DNA of 34,498 nucleotides from an uncultured Alphaproteobacteria bacterium (GTDB lineage Bacteria > Pseudomonadota > Alphaproteobacteria > RF32 > CAG-239), in NCBI GenBank assembly GCA_944393205.1, contig CALXZI010000013.1:1-34498 (forward strand). The letters run 5' to 3'. Positions 7,313 to 14,999 of the stretch are shown piece by piece. The position numbers and the translations under genes are program-made. The notes under the pieces are model-generated. The model saw only the letters and a program-made list of their open reading frames with translations, was not told the origin of the DNA and made no database searches. Within the stretch, counting starts at the first letter, position 1; every line of letters begins with the position of its first letter.

Positions 7313-9253
7313 TTACTCACTTGCTAATGCGTCAATCGGATTAAGGTTTGAAGCGTTGCGCGCCGGCATATACCCAAAGATAATCCCGATAGCGGTTGAA
7401 CAAACCAACGCCAGAATAATAGAGGCGGTTGAAAAAATCATACCGAATTCTTCCGAAAACGTGTTAAAAGCACACCCAACCAGCAACGACAAAGAAACGC
7501 CCAAAAAACCGCCGACCAAGCAAATCAACACAGCCTCAATCAAAAATTGTTGCAAAATATCCGCCTGTTTGGCGCCGATTGCCATGCGGATGCCGATTTC
7601 GCGGGTTCGTTCGGTTACCGACACCAACATAATATTCATCACTCCGATACCGCCGACAATCAAAGAAATCACCGCAATGCTGGCAATCAAAAATTTCATG
7701 GTGTTGGTGGCGCTCTCAACCGTTTGTTTGATACTGTCGGTATTTATCATAAAAAAGTCTTTTTTCCCGTGCAACACTGTCAAAATCTTTTCAATCGTTG
7801 TTTCCGCCACTTGCGAATTGATGTTGTCCGACACCTTAACCGTAATGGAGTTAATATCGTTTGTGCCGTTGATTTTATACATTGCCGTCGTGTACGGCGT
7901 CCATAAATTCATCGTTTCCGACATCGGTCCCGGATTATTGTCCTTTTCGGTAATGCCGATAACCTTTAACGGCTTTTTGTTAAAAATGATAATCTCACCG
8001 ATTGGATTGGGGTTATTGGCAAAAATTTCCTTGCGGGTATTGTCGTCAATCACCACCACCGAAGCAATTTTATCCACTTCTTCATCGCTGAAAATCCGCC
8101 CTTGAGCAATTTTACGCCCCTTTACGTCAAAATATTGCGAACCGACACCGGTCATTCTGGCTGTCAGAGAATAATTGGCATAAACCAAGCTTCCGTTAAC
8201 GGAAACATTCGGCGTTGCCTTGTCAATAAAACGCAGTTTTGATAAATGTTCGGCATCGCTCACTTTCAAAGTTTTCACCCGCCCTGCCCGACGGTCGCCG
8301 AACCCCGTGCCGGGCCAAATATCAATCGTATTGGTACCCATGGCATTGATTTGTTCCATAATTTTGGCTTGCGAAGCATTACCCAAAGCCACCACCGACA
8401 CCACCGAAGCGATACCGATAATAATGCCGAGCATGGTCAAAAGCGAACGCATTTTGTTGGATAATATGGCATGAATAGACATATTAAGCGATTCCATAAA
8501 CCGATAACGTAATATGTCAAAACGATTTTTCTTGACCGTTTCCGGTTTTTCGCTTTCCGGATAAATTTTATCTGATTTGCGTGTATCCGCCACAATTTCG
8601 CCGTCTTTAATCTCAATAATCCGACTGGCTTGCGAGGCAATATGGCTATCATGCGTCACCAAAATAACCGTGTGTCCTTTATGGTGCAAATCCTTAATAA
8701 TTTCCATCACCCGTTCGCCGCTTTTGGAATCCAAAGCACCGGTCGGTTCGTCGGCCAAAATCACCTCGCCGCCATTCATTAAAGCTCTAGCAATACTCAC
8801 GCGCTGTTGCTGACCGCCTGAAAGCTCATGCGGTTTGTTTTTAAGTTTGTTGCCCAACTCCAGATTTTTAAGCAGCTGATCGGCGCGAACGTTGCGGCTC
8901 TCGGCATCAAGCCCCAAATACACCGCCGGCAACGCAGCATTTTCTCGCGATTGCAGATTAGAAAGCAAATTATAACGCTGAAAAATAAAACCGAACGTTT
9001 TGCAGCGCAAATCCGCAAGTTCATCTTTTCCCATTTTGCCGACTTCCACGCCGTTGATTTTATACGAACCGGAGGTTGGTACGTCAAGACATCCCAAAAT
9101 ATTCATCATTGTGGATTTGCCCGAACCGGATTGGCCGATAATCGCCACAAAATCGCCTTTTTCAATCGTCAAATCAATATCTTTCAAGACATGAACCTTA
9201 TTGCTCCCACGCCCGAAAAATTTATTGATTTTCTTGAACTCAATGATGTTCAT
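7313..9253 (-). CDS. macB: MacB-type ABC exporter, fused ATPase and permease
   Basis: MacB is a homodimeric mechanotransmission ABC transporter that drives substrates from the periplasm through MacA and an outer-membrane channel. Known substrates in other bacteria include macrolides, heme precursors and peptide toxins. The 646-residue length equals E. coli MacB (648). The ATPase domain has Walker A GQSGSGKST at residues 40-48, the signature LSGGQQQRVSIARA from residue 144, and Walker B EVILADEPTG ending near 172. A first membrane segment follows near residue 270 (MRSLLTMLGIIIGIASVVSV), then a large periplasmic domain, and three C-terminal membrane segments with the FtsX-like block ERTREIGIRMAIGAK. 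It begins 2 bases after macA. The actual substrate cannot be inferred. Confidence 0.95.
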   Translation of the reverse strand: MNIIEFKKINKFFGRGSNKVHVLKDIDLTIEKGDFVAIIGQSGSGKSTMMNILGCLDVPTSGSYKINGVEVGKMGKDELADLRCKTFGFIFQRYNLLSNLQSRENAALPAVYLGLDAESRNVRADQLLKNLELGNKLKNKPHELSGGQQQRVSIARALMNGGEVILADEPTGALDSKSGERVMEIIKDLHHKGHTVILVTHDSHIASQASRIIEIKDGEIVADTRKSDKIYPESEKPETVKKNRFDILRYRFMESLNMSIHAILSNKMRSLLTMLGIIIGIASVVSVVALGNASQAKIMEQINAMGTNTIDIWPGTGFGDRRAGRVKTLKVSDAEHLSKLRFIDKATPNVSVNGSLVYANYSLTARMTGVGSQYFDVKGRKIAQGRIFSDEEVDKIASVVVIDDNTRKEIFANNPNPIGEIIIFNKKPLKVIGITEKDNNPGPMSETMNLWTPYTTAMYKINGTNDINSITVKVSDNINSQVAETTIEKILTVLHGKKDFFMINTDSIKQTVESATNTMKFLIASIAVISLIVGGIGVMNIMLVSVTERTREIGIRMAIGAKQADILQQFLIEAVLICLVGGFLGVSLSLLVGCAFNTFSEEFGMIFSTASIILALVCSTAIGIIFGYMPARNASNLNPIDALASE

Positions 9254-9255
9254 GG

Positions 9256-10449
9256 CTAAAATCTCCGCCGACCGCGTCTGGAATTTAACGCCATATCCGA
9301 AATTTCCGACGATGACATTTTGGCAATAACCACTTCATCATCTTCATTAACGCCGGTTTTAACTTCAACAATCAACCCGTCGGAAATCCCTGTTTCAATG
9401 GCGCGGCGCCGCACGCCTTTGTTGGTCAGAATTTCCACATATTGACCTTCCGTATCGCCTTTAACCGCCAAAGACGGCACCACCAATGCATCTTTCACGT
9501 CTTCCACATAAATAACATTTTGTGTTGTCATACCGATTCGCAAATGTCCGTCATCATTCGGCACCACCAAGCGCCCGTAATAATATATGGCCTGATCGGC
9601 GCCGACAACTTCCGTATATTCGCCGTTAGTCAAAAGCGTCAACCCAGGGTCAATGGATTTTAAGGTCGTTTCATAAACTTTGCTCGGATCGGCCAAAATG
9701 GAATACGTTACTTTCACGCCGGGTTTGATGTTGACAATATCGCCTTCCGAAATTTCAATCAAAATCTCCATATGGCTCAAATCCGCCACTTGCACGATGG
9801 TCGGCGTATTCATATTGGCGTTAATGGTCTGCCCCACTTTAACCGGCACCGACACCACCGTGCCGTCAAGCGGCGCCGTGATTTTGGTATAACCCAAGTT
9901 TGTCTTTGCCGTGCTTAAAGAAATTTCCGTTTCCTTAATGCTGGATTCCAGCTGCGTAACGGTTGATTTTGCCGTTTTATAAACATCTTCGGCATTTTCC
10001 AAATCCTCTTCCGAGATGGCATTTTGTTTTTTCAAAGATTGCGCGCGTTCATACTGCTTTTTAGCAATTTTAAGAGAAGTTTCGGCCGCCTCTAACTGCG
10101 CCTGATAACTTTTGAGCTTGGCGTTGTTAATATCAACTTCGTTTTGCTGCGTGGTTGAATCAATTTCGGCAATCAAATCCCCTTCTTTAACTTCTTGCCC
10201 TACGGATACATAGAGTTTCTCAATTTTTCCGGACACTTGAGCACCGACGGTTACCAATTCCATTGCCCGCACCTCGCCCGCGGCATTGACCACTTTTTCC
10301 ACATCTTGCCGCCGCACCGTATCGGTGATATACGAAATTTCATCACCCTTGTGATAATGCCGCCAGATAAAAAATCCCGCCAGCAAAACAAGAATGGCAT
10401 AAATTACAAAACGTTGCCGGTTTTTAATATATTTAACGATTTTTTCCAT
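9256..10449 (-). CDS. macA: MacA-type periplasmic adaptor (membrane fusion protein)
   Basis: MacA links MacB to the outer-membrane channel and stimulates its ATPase. The protein starts with a short cytoplasmic tail and one membrane segment (FVIYAILVLLAGFFIW). A lipoyl half-motif with VGAQVSGKIEKLYVSVGQEV follows, then an alpha-helical hairpin (about residues 90-175, coiled-coil composition), a second lipoyl half (TKITAPLDGTVVSVPVKVGQ) and beta-barrel domains. The C-terminus is basic (SRRGRRRF). Two ATGs are possible. The one at 10449 has AGAG seven bases upstream, while the ATG at 10455 is too close to it, so I chose 10449 (397 residues). It is the first gene of the efflux operon; no regulator is adjacent. 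Confidence 0.93.
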   Translation of the reverse strand: MEKIVKYIKNRQRFVIYAILVLLAGFFIWRHYHKGDEISYITDTVRRQDVEKVVNAAGEVRAMELVTVGAQVSGKIEKLYVSVGQEVKEGDLIAEIDSTTQQNEVDINNAKLKSYQAQLEAAETSLKIAKKQYERAQSLKKQNAISEEDLENAEDVYKTAKSTVTQLESSIKETEISLSTAKTNLGYTKITAPLDGTVVSVPVKVGQTINANMNTPTIVQVADLSHMEILIEISEGDIVNIKPGVKVTYSILADPSKVYETTLKSIDPGLTLLTNGEYTEVVGADQAIYYYGRLVVPNDDGHLRIGMTTQNVIYVEDVKDALVVPSLAVKGDTEGQYVEILTNKGVRRRAIETGISDGLIVEVKTGVNEDDEVVIAKMSSSEISDMALNSRRGRRRF

Positions 10450-10717
10450 AATCATTCTCTGCTTTTATCATTTATATCACAATTAAAATAACGTAAAAAA
10501 GTTCCCTTAAGTTCATTTTATAATAAAAAATAAGTAAATTTTTTGATAATTTAAGACCATCCTCATCATTTATGACAGGCGTTCGTTTAAAACATAAAAA
10601 AACATCATCAGTCCCGATAATATTCTGTCTGTTAAAATGTCTTTCGTGCTCACCCCGCCTGCGGCACACAACAAAAAGTTGCAAGCAGATGTGCCGTTAT
10701 GCGGTCCGTTTAGTTAC

Positions 10718-10764
10718 AAAAAAAAAGAGAGAGGAATAACCATGCCGGTTATTCCTCTCTCTTT
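10718..10764 (-). terminator. Very strong intrinsic terminator, 18-bp perfect stem
   Basis: A perfect 18-bp stem joins 10724-10741 and 10747-10764 with a 5-base loop. Read on the minus strand, the stem ends in a run of nine T residues (A-run 10718-10726). It closes the structured spacer downstream of tRNA-Ser. Confidence 0.88.
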
Positions 10765-10791
10765 GTTGTAATGGCTTAAGAGATAGGGATT
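10761..10791 (-). repeat. Partial duplicate of the tRNA-Ser 3' end and flank
   Basis: About 31 bases here (CTTTGTTGTAATGGC ... AGAGATAGGGATT on the plus strand) repeat the segment at 10942-10972, which contains the tRNA-Ser acceptor and T-arm 3' sides, CCA and the start of its terminator. The copies are 181 bases apart. The acceptor stem is damaged here (TTAAG replaces CGG-AG). Such a duplicated tRNA 3' end is typical of site-specific integration or of local duplication. Confidence 0.6.
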
Positions 10792-10913
10792 ACTCCGCTT
10801 TCGCTCCGTTCACTGGCGCTCATCGGCTTTAAAGCCGACCAGCGTCCCCCAGTCCGCCTTTCGCTGGTAGTCAAACCCTAGCGCCTAGGGTTCAAATCCG
10901 ACCCTCCTCATCA
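10792..10913 (-). other. Highly structured intergenic segment, possible RNA element
   Basis: This is the unexplained part of the ~500-base gene-free stretch between macA and tRNA-Ser. Within 120 bases it contains a 14-base perfect palindrome (CGGCTTTAAAGCCG, 10824-10837), a stem between GACCAGCG (10837-10844) and CGCTGG-GTC with a one-base bulge (10862-10872), and an 8-bp perfect stem (AACCCTAG 10874-10881 with CTAGGGTT 10885-10892). It then runs into a tRNA-like T-arm fragment (GGGTTCAAATCC). It is much more GC-rich than the surrounding spacer and has no convincing open frame. The strand is uncertain; the strong terminator at 10718-10764 favours minus-strand transcription. Bases 10450-10717 hold only AT-rich sequence and the presumed macA promoter region, with no clear feature. 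Confidence 0.45.
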
Positions 10914-10953
10914 TTTACAACAAAACCCGCCTAACAGCGGGCTTTGTTGTAAA
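10914..10953 (-). terminator. tRNA-Ser terminator
   Basis: A 17-bp stem with one mismatch (10914-10930 with 10937-10953) starts immediately after the CCA end of tRNA-Ser. Its GC core GCCCGC/GCGGGT is followed by TTTTGTTG on the minus strand. Confidence 0.75.
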
Positions 10954-11046
10954 TGGCGGAGAGATAGGGATTCGAACCCTAGGTACCCCGTTAAAGAGTA
11001 CAATTGATTTCGAGTCAACCGCATTCGACCACTCTGCCATCTCTCC
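10954..11046 (-). tRNA. tRNA-Ser (anticodon CGA)
   Basis: A full cloverleaf can be folded on the minus strand. The acceptor is GGAGAGA/TCTCTCC with discriminator G and an encoded CCA. The D-arm contains GCAGAGTGGTCGAATGC. The anticodon arm is GTTGA-CTCGAAA-TCAAT, giving anticodon CGA, which reads the UCG serine codon. A long variable arm (GTAC...GTAC) is typical of serine tRNA. The T-arm is TAGGG-TTCGAAT-CCCTA. It lies 45 bases after the TPR-protein gene; a weak promoter, TTGCAT with TATGTA 17 bases on, overlaps the end of that gene. The 3' end is partly duplicated 181 bases downstream. Confidence 0.96.
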
Positions 11047-11091
11047 AAATGGTGCTTATTACATAAAATAAAATTAAAATTTATGCAAGCA

Positions 11092-12435
11092 TTATTTCCG
11101 ATTAAGCCGCATAATATATTCATCGGTTTTTGCCATACAAATTTGCATCTGTTTTAATTCCGCGCTCATTTTTCCGTTTTCATATATTTCCGCCGCACGG
11201 TTATAATATTTTATAGCTTCTTCCAAATATTCCTCATCATCGTGCTTTTTACCGGAATTATAAAATACATTACCGATGTTTGCTTCAGCCTTTGCCCATT
11301 CCTGCGGGCTTTTTTCTTTCATATAAATTTTTTGCCTTTTTTTATAATTATCAACGGCCAACATAGAAATTTCATCATTGCCGCTAAACAATCCTAACAA
11401 TGATAAATAAAGTCCTAAATTTCCTTGAATTTCCGCCCAAAAATACGGAAAAATTGCAACGGTGAAAATTTTTTCAGCTTCCCTTAAATGAAAAACGGCA
11501 TCGCGCAAAGCTTGAATATCTGAAGATTGTTTCCAATAACCATAATAAATTTGCGATAAGCGATAAGATAAAAAGCCAAAATCATATGGATAAGAATACC
11601 GGTTAAAATATTTTTGTGCATACCGACAACACACGGCGGCATTTTTATAAAAAGTATATTTATGATGATTGAGCTTTTCCGCCGCACATTGATATAATTG
11701 CCCCAAATTGGCATAAATATTGCCACATAATAATATATCTTTTGTTGCCGGTTGATATTTTCGGGCGTTTTCCAACAAAGCTGAAATTGTTTTCACGTCT
11801 GACATTTTTAAATTTTCGGCGACGGCTTGCAAATAAACCAATGATAAAGCATTTAAAATATATGGCATACAAGACAGATTTAATCCTTCCGGCGAACGCT
11901 GTTTGCTGATATCTGCCACAATTTTTTCCAACACGTTCATTTGCAACGCGGCGTTTTCAACTTTTGCTAAAGCAACGACAATACCGCTGATTAGTGCCGA
12001 CAAAGAAGCCGGCATGTTTTTTTCTTGAAAATAACGCAAAGGCAGATACAAACGATTCAACGGCAAAATTACAGGAAGATTAAGTTTGTCATACTGTCGC
12101 GGCGCTTGAAAACTTAAACAGATTTTATCATCCTGACAAAAGCCCCGTATCAAAACATTCGCTTTTGTTTTATCCAAAATTTGTTTACCGCCGTCAAAAA
12201 AATCAAAAAAATTTCGGCCGTCTTGATAAAAAAGAGCTCCGGATGCCGCTGTTTCGTAATATATTACGTCCAAAAAGTTTTGTGTGGCCAAAAATTGCGC
12301 TAAAATCTTCCCCGAATTTTCCAAACATTCATCTTCAAAAGAGGCCACAACCAACTTAATGCGCAAGTCTTCCGATGCCAAATCGGCTGTGCTTGATGAA
12401 CTTCCGAATAAAGATTTTAGATGGCTTAACATCAT
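11092..12435 (-). CDS. TPR-like helical repeat protein, 447 aa, function unknown
   Basis: A soluble, mainly helical protein without signal peptide or membrane segment. The first ~120 residues look like a separate alpha/beta domain (LRIKLVVASFEDE, ANVLIRGFCQDDKICLSF). From about residue 170 the sequence is a series of helices. The last third has tetratricopeptide-like units, for example WAKAEANIGNVFYNSGKKHD and YLEEAIKYYNRAAEIYENGK. Its ATG overlaps the stop of the upstream membrane-protein gene (ATGA at 12432-12435), so the two are translationally coupled and probably work together. A second ATG follows at once, and either may be used. No catalytic residues are recognisable; a scaffold or partner role for the membrane protein is inference. 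Confidence 0.75.
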   Translation of the reverse strand: MMLSHLKSLFGSSSSTADLASEDLRIKLVVASFEDECLENSGKILAQFLATQNFLDVIYYETAASGALFYQDGRNFFDFFDGGKQILDKTKANVLIRGFCQDDKICLSFQAPRQYDKLNLPVILPLNRLYLPLRYFQEKNMPASLSALISGIVVALAKVENAALQMNVLEKIVADISKQRSPEGLNLSCMPYILNALSLVYLQAVAENLKMSDVKTISALLENARKYQPATKDILLCGNIYANLGQLYQCAAEKLNHHKYTFYKNAAVCCRYAQKYFNRYSYPYDFGFLSYRLSQIYYGYWKQSSDIQALRDAVFHLREAEKIFTVAIFPYFWAEIQGNLGLYLSLLGLFSGNDEISMLAVDNYKKRQKIYMKEKSPQEWAKAEANIGNVFYNSGKKHDDEEYLEEAIKYYNRAAEIYENGKMSAELKQMQICMAKTDEYIMRLNRK

Positions 12436-13514
12436 TTTTTCTTCTTACCTTTTCTAACGGATTTTTTTATATCTCTCAACCCGCTTTTTACATTACCGAT
12501 AAAATCTTGGTTGATTTCTTTGAAAGATTTATTTTTTTCATCAATATTGTAAAGCATTCCCAACAACCATAAATCAACAGCAAAAGCAAATAACGGAATT
12601 GAAAAACCGTTAACCGAAAAAAGCTGAAAGCACGCCAAAACAACATTAACTACCCCGATTTTTCCGACAGCTATGCTCACGGCTTCCGCTTCCACGCCTT
12701 TGTCTGCGATGGACATATATGCTGTGTTTTCCGACCAATCTCTCTGTTTAATACCAAAAACATAGCGCCGCACAACCGCCCAAATAATTTCCGTTAACGG
12801 ATACATGGCCAAAATCACCATAGAAGGTCCGGCCAGTTCCACAGCGCCGTCCAACATCAATCCGGAAAAAACAAAAGCGGCTGATGAACATGCTCCATTG
12901 TTGATTGCAACTTTACTCGGATAACGATTTAGAATCAGATATCCGAGCCAAACACCGGCTAAAACAGCGCCGACAAAACCCAAAACTCGCGATACACCGC
13001 CGATAATGGCAATACCCCACAAACCTGCCGTCAATGCAACGCTTTGCATAGAAAAAACACCCGCCATATTATTCAACCATTGCGCCGAAGCCGAAAACAC
13101 AAATATCAAAAATGCCGAGGCCAACCGGTCAAGATAATAACTCAACAAACCATCAAAAATCAAAACATCGTCCGGCATCATAAAAACCAAACATAAACTT
13201 GCCGCCGCCAGTACGATATAAAATAATTTATCGTTCTCTAACAAAAACGCAACATAAACAAGAAACGCCAAACAGGCCAAAGCCCAAACCGGACCGGCGC
13301 CGAACGGAACAATAATATCATTAAAATCCGGTACTAAATAACACACAGAAAATATGCTTATAAAAGTCAAAACAAACATCCCCAGCCATGGATCTTTATA
13401 AAAAACATATTCCGTACCGATATTCGCTTTATTGGCATACAAATTTAACATTACGCCCGAGCATATAAAACCGGCACACATCAGCAACAATCCATACAAC
13501 AAAACCAAAGACAT
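12432..13514 (-). CDS. Polytopic membrane protein resembling WecA/MraY sugar-phosphate transferases
   Basis: A 360-residue protein with about ten membrane segments and a Lys-rich cytoplasmic tail (RKGKKKK). Length and spacing resemble the polyprenyl-phosphate GlcNAc-1-phosphate transferase family. PDD lies at 114-116 where the family has its DD motif. A helix ending NRYPSKVAINNGACS (196-210) sits where PAKxFMGDxGS is expected, followed by YPLTEIIWAVVRR (238-250). The Asp of the GDxGS motif is replaced by Asn, the DG-DG segment reads LNNMAG (147-152), and the C-terminal His motif is absent. It may therefore be inactive or changed in function. The start at 13514 has GGAG upstream and lies 10 bases after rsmB; the longer frame overlaps rsmB. 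The family link is tentative. Confidence 0.6.
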   Translation of the reverse strand: MSLVLLYGLLLMCAGFICSGVMLNLYANKANIGTEYVFYKDPWLGMFVLTFISIFSVCYLVPDFNDIIVPFGAGPVWALACLAFLVYVAFLLENDKLFYIVLAAASLCLVFMMPDDVLIFDGLLSYYLDRLASAFLIFVFSASAQWLNNMAGVFSMQSVALTAGLWGIAIIGGVSRVLGFVGAVLAGVWLGYLILNRYPSKVAINNGACSSAAFVFSGLMLDGAVELAGPSMVILAMYPLTEIIWAVVRRYVFGIKQRDWSENTAYMSIADKGVEAEAVSIAVGKIGVVNVVLACFQLFSVNGFSIPLFAFAVDLWLLGMLYNIDEKNKSFKEINQDFIGNVKSGLRDIKKSVRKGKKKK

Positions 13515-13524
13515 TTGTCTCTCC

Positions 13525-14808
13525 TTATTTCTTTTGTAAACAAGCGGCAAAAAAAGCATCCATACCGCCCATATTTTTCATATAATATGGCAAAGTTCTT
13601 AAAACTCCCTTATCAATTATTTTTTCATCTAATTTTATTCCATCATATCGGTTAATTTTTTTCAAATCTGCCGATACCGACACAAACTCATTATGTACAC
13701 ACAAAAATTTTTCCACCTGCCTTTCACCTTCGTCTTTAGCAATTGAACAAGTGCAAAACAGCAACTTTCCGCCGGATTTTAATTTTTCTGCCGATTTTTG
13801 CAAAAAAAGATGTTGTTTTTCCGCCTGTTCTTGAACATCATCTGTGGTTTTGATATAAATAATTTCAGGATGCCGCCGAAAAGTTCCGCTTGCCGAACAT
13901 GGCGCATCCAAAACAATGCCATCAAAACTTGTTTTACACGCATCTAAAAATGAAATTGCATCGCACACAACTGTTGTCAGGTTCTCTGACAGCTGCAGGC
14001 GAGTCATGTTTTTTCTTAATTTTTCCATTCGGCTAACATCAACATCTACTGCCGTAACCTTTGCCCCCGCCGCCAAAAGCTGTGCCGTTTTCCCTCCGGG
14101 AGCGGCACATAAATCCAAAATATTTTGGCCTTTAACATCTCCTAATAGCAAAACAGGCAATGATGCGGCCAAATCCTGCACCCACCATTGCCCTTCCGAA
14201 AAACCCGCCATGTCAGCAATCGGCATTTTAGGTTTATTTAAGCGAATTGTACCGTTGGCAAATAATACACCGTTCAATTTTTCCGCCCAAAATTGGCAGG
14301 CGTTTTTCGGGGTTATGTCTAAAGGAGCTTCATCTCCCAACATGCTTGCTGATGCTTGAATTTCACTCGGCGTATAGTCGTGAATTAAAATATTTTTGAA
14401 ATTTTTAGGAAATTCCGGATTTTTGAACACTGTATTTAAATTTTCTTTTTGCTGTTCAATCCGACGTAAAACAGCATTTACCATGTTGGCAACATACTGA
14501 TCGGAATATTCTTTTGCCAATTTTACATATTCATTAATAATGGCATAGGTCGGTGTTTTCAGATAAAAAATTTCTGCTATACCGAGCAAAAGAATATAAG
14601 ATGCTTTTTTATGTTTTGCCGGAATTTGTTTATGCAAAAAATTATCTAAAATCTTCTGTATTGATTCAAGATGACGCAGCGTAGTCAAAACAAGCATATT
14701 AACAAATGCTTTGTTTTGTTCCTCCATATTTTGTTTTAGTTCATTAAAAAATTTCTTTTGTTCCAGAATCTGTTGCAAAATTTCCACACATTGCCGACGC
14801 ACATTCAT
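13525..14808 (-). CDS. rsmB: 16S rRNA (cytosine(967)-C5)-methyltransferase RsmB
   Basis: RsmB (Fmu/Sun family) methylates C967 of 16S rRNA using S-adenosylmethionine. The 427-residue protein has an N-terminal NusB-like helical domain (about 1-130) and a Rossmann methyltransferase domain. LDLCAAPGGKT at 231-241 is the SAM-binding motif I, AVDVDVSRMEKL is motif II, LDAPCSASGTFRRHP holds Cys304, and FCTCS at 351-355 holds the second conserved Cys pair of m5C methyltransferases. AGGAGGAT lies upstream of the ATG and is an excellent ribosome binding site. It is the first gene of a three-gene minus-strand operon and is divergent from leuS across 191 bases. Confidence 0.95.
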   Translation of the reverse strand: MNVRRQCVEILQQILEQKKFFNELKQNMEEQNKAFVNMLVLTTLRHLESIQKILDNFLHKQIPAKHKKASYILLLGIAEIFYLKTPTYAIINEYVKLAKEYSDQYVANMVNAVLRRIEQQKENLNTVFKNPEFPKNFKNILIHDYTPSEIQASASMLGDEAPLDITPKNACQFWAEKLNGVLFANGTIRLNKPKMPIADMAGFSEGQWWVQDLAASLPVLLLGDVKGQNILDLCAAPGGKTAQLLAAGAKVTAVDVDVSRMEKLRKNMTRLQLSENLTTVVCDAISFLDACKTSFDGIVLDAPCSASGTFRRHPEIIYIKTTDDVQEQAEKQHLFLQKSAEKLKSGGKLLFCTCSIAKDEGERQVEKFLCVHNEFVSVSADLKKINRYDGIKLDEKIIDKGVLRTLPYYMKNMGGMDAFFAACLQKK

Positions 14809-14999
14809 TTTTTATCCTCCTGATTTTTTAATTTAAATATCCTTATACCTTTTTGCAATAAAAATATTCGCGGACAAAAGCCTTTTTGCTTTGCCGCTGA
14901 AAAATATTGCGTTTGGCAAGATTGTGCTTGTATTTTTCAAACCATTAAGGTATTTTATAGCAAGTTAAGATTTTATAAAGAGTTTGGAGAAAAACAAGA

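Noticed and set aside
7236..8105. 289-codon plus-strand open frame
   Set aside because: Antisense to macB and the start of the nodT-like gene, both of which have full motif support; the protein has shadow composition (Ile/Ser/Thr-rich).
10472..10684. 70-codon open frame on the minus strand upstream of macA
   Set aside because: No ribosome binding site, low-complexity basic and hydrophobic composition, and it lies in the AT-rich spacer where the macA promoter should be.
10765..10953. Two-piece or permuted tmRNA suggested by a T-arm-like fragment beside the tRNA
   Set aside because: No tag-coding stretch ending in a typical Leu-Ala-Ala stop and no matching 5' acceptor strand could be found.
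13916..14359. 147-codon plus-strand frame inside rsmB
   Set aside because: Antisense to the SAM-binding domain of rsmB; no supporting signal.
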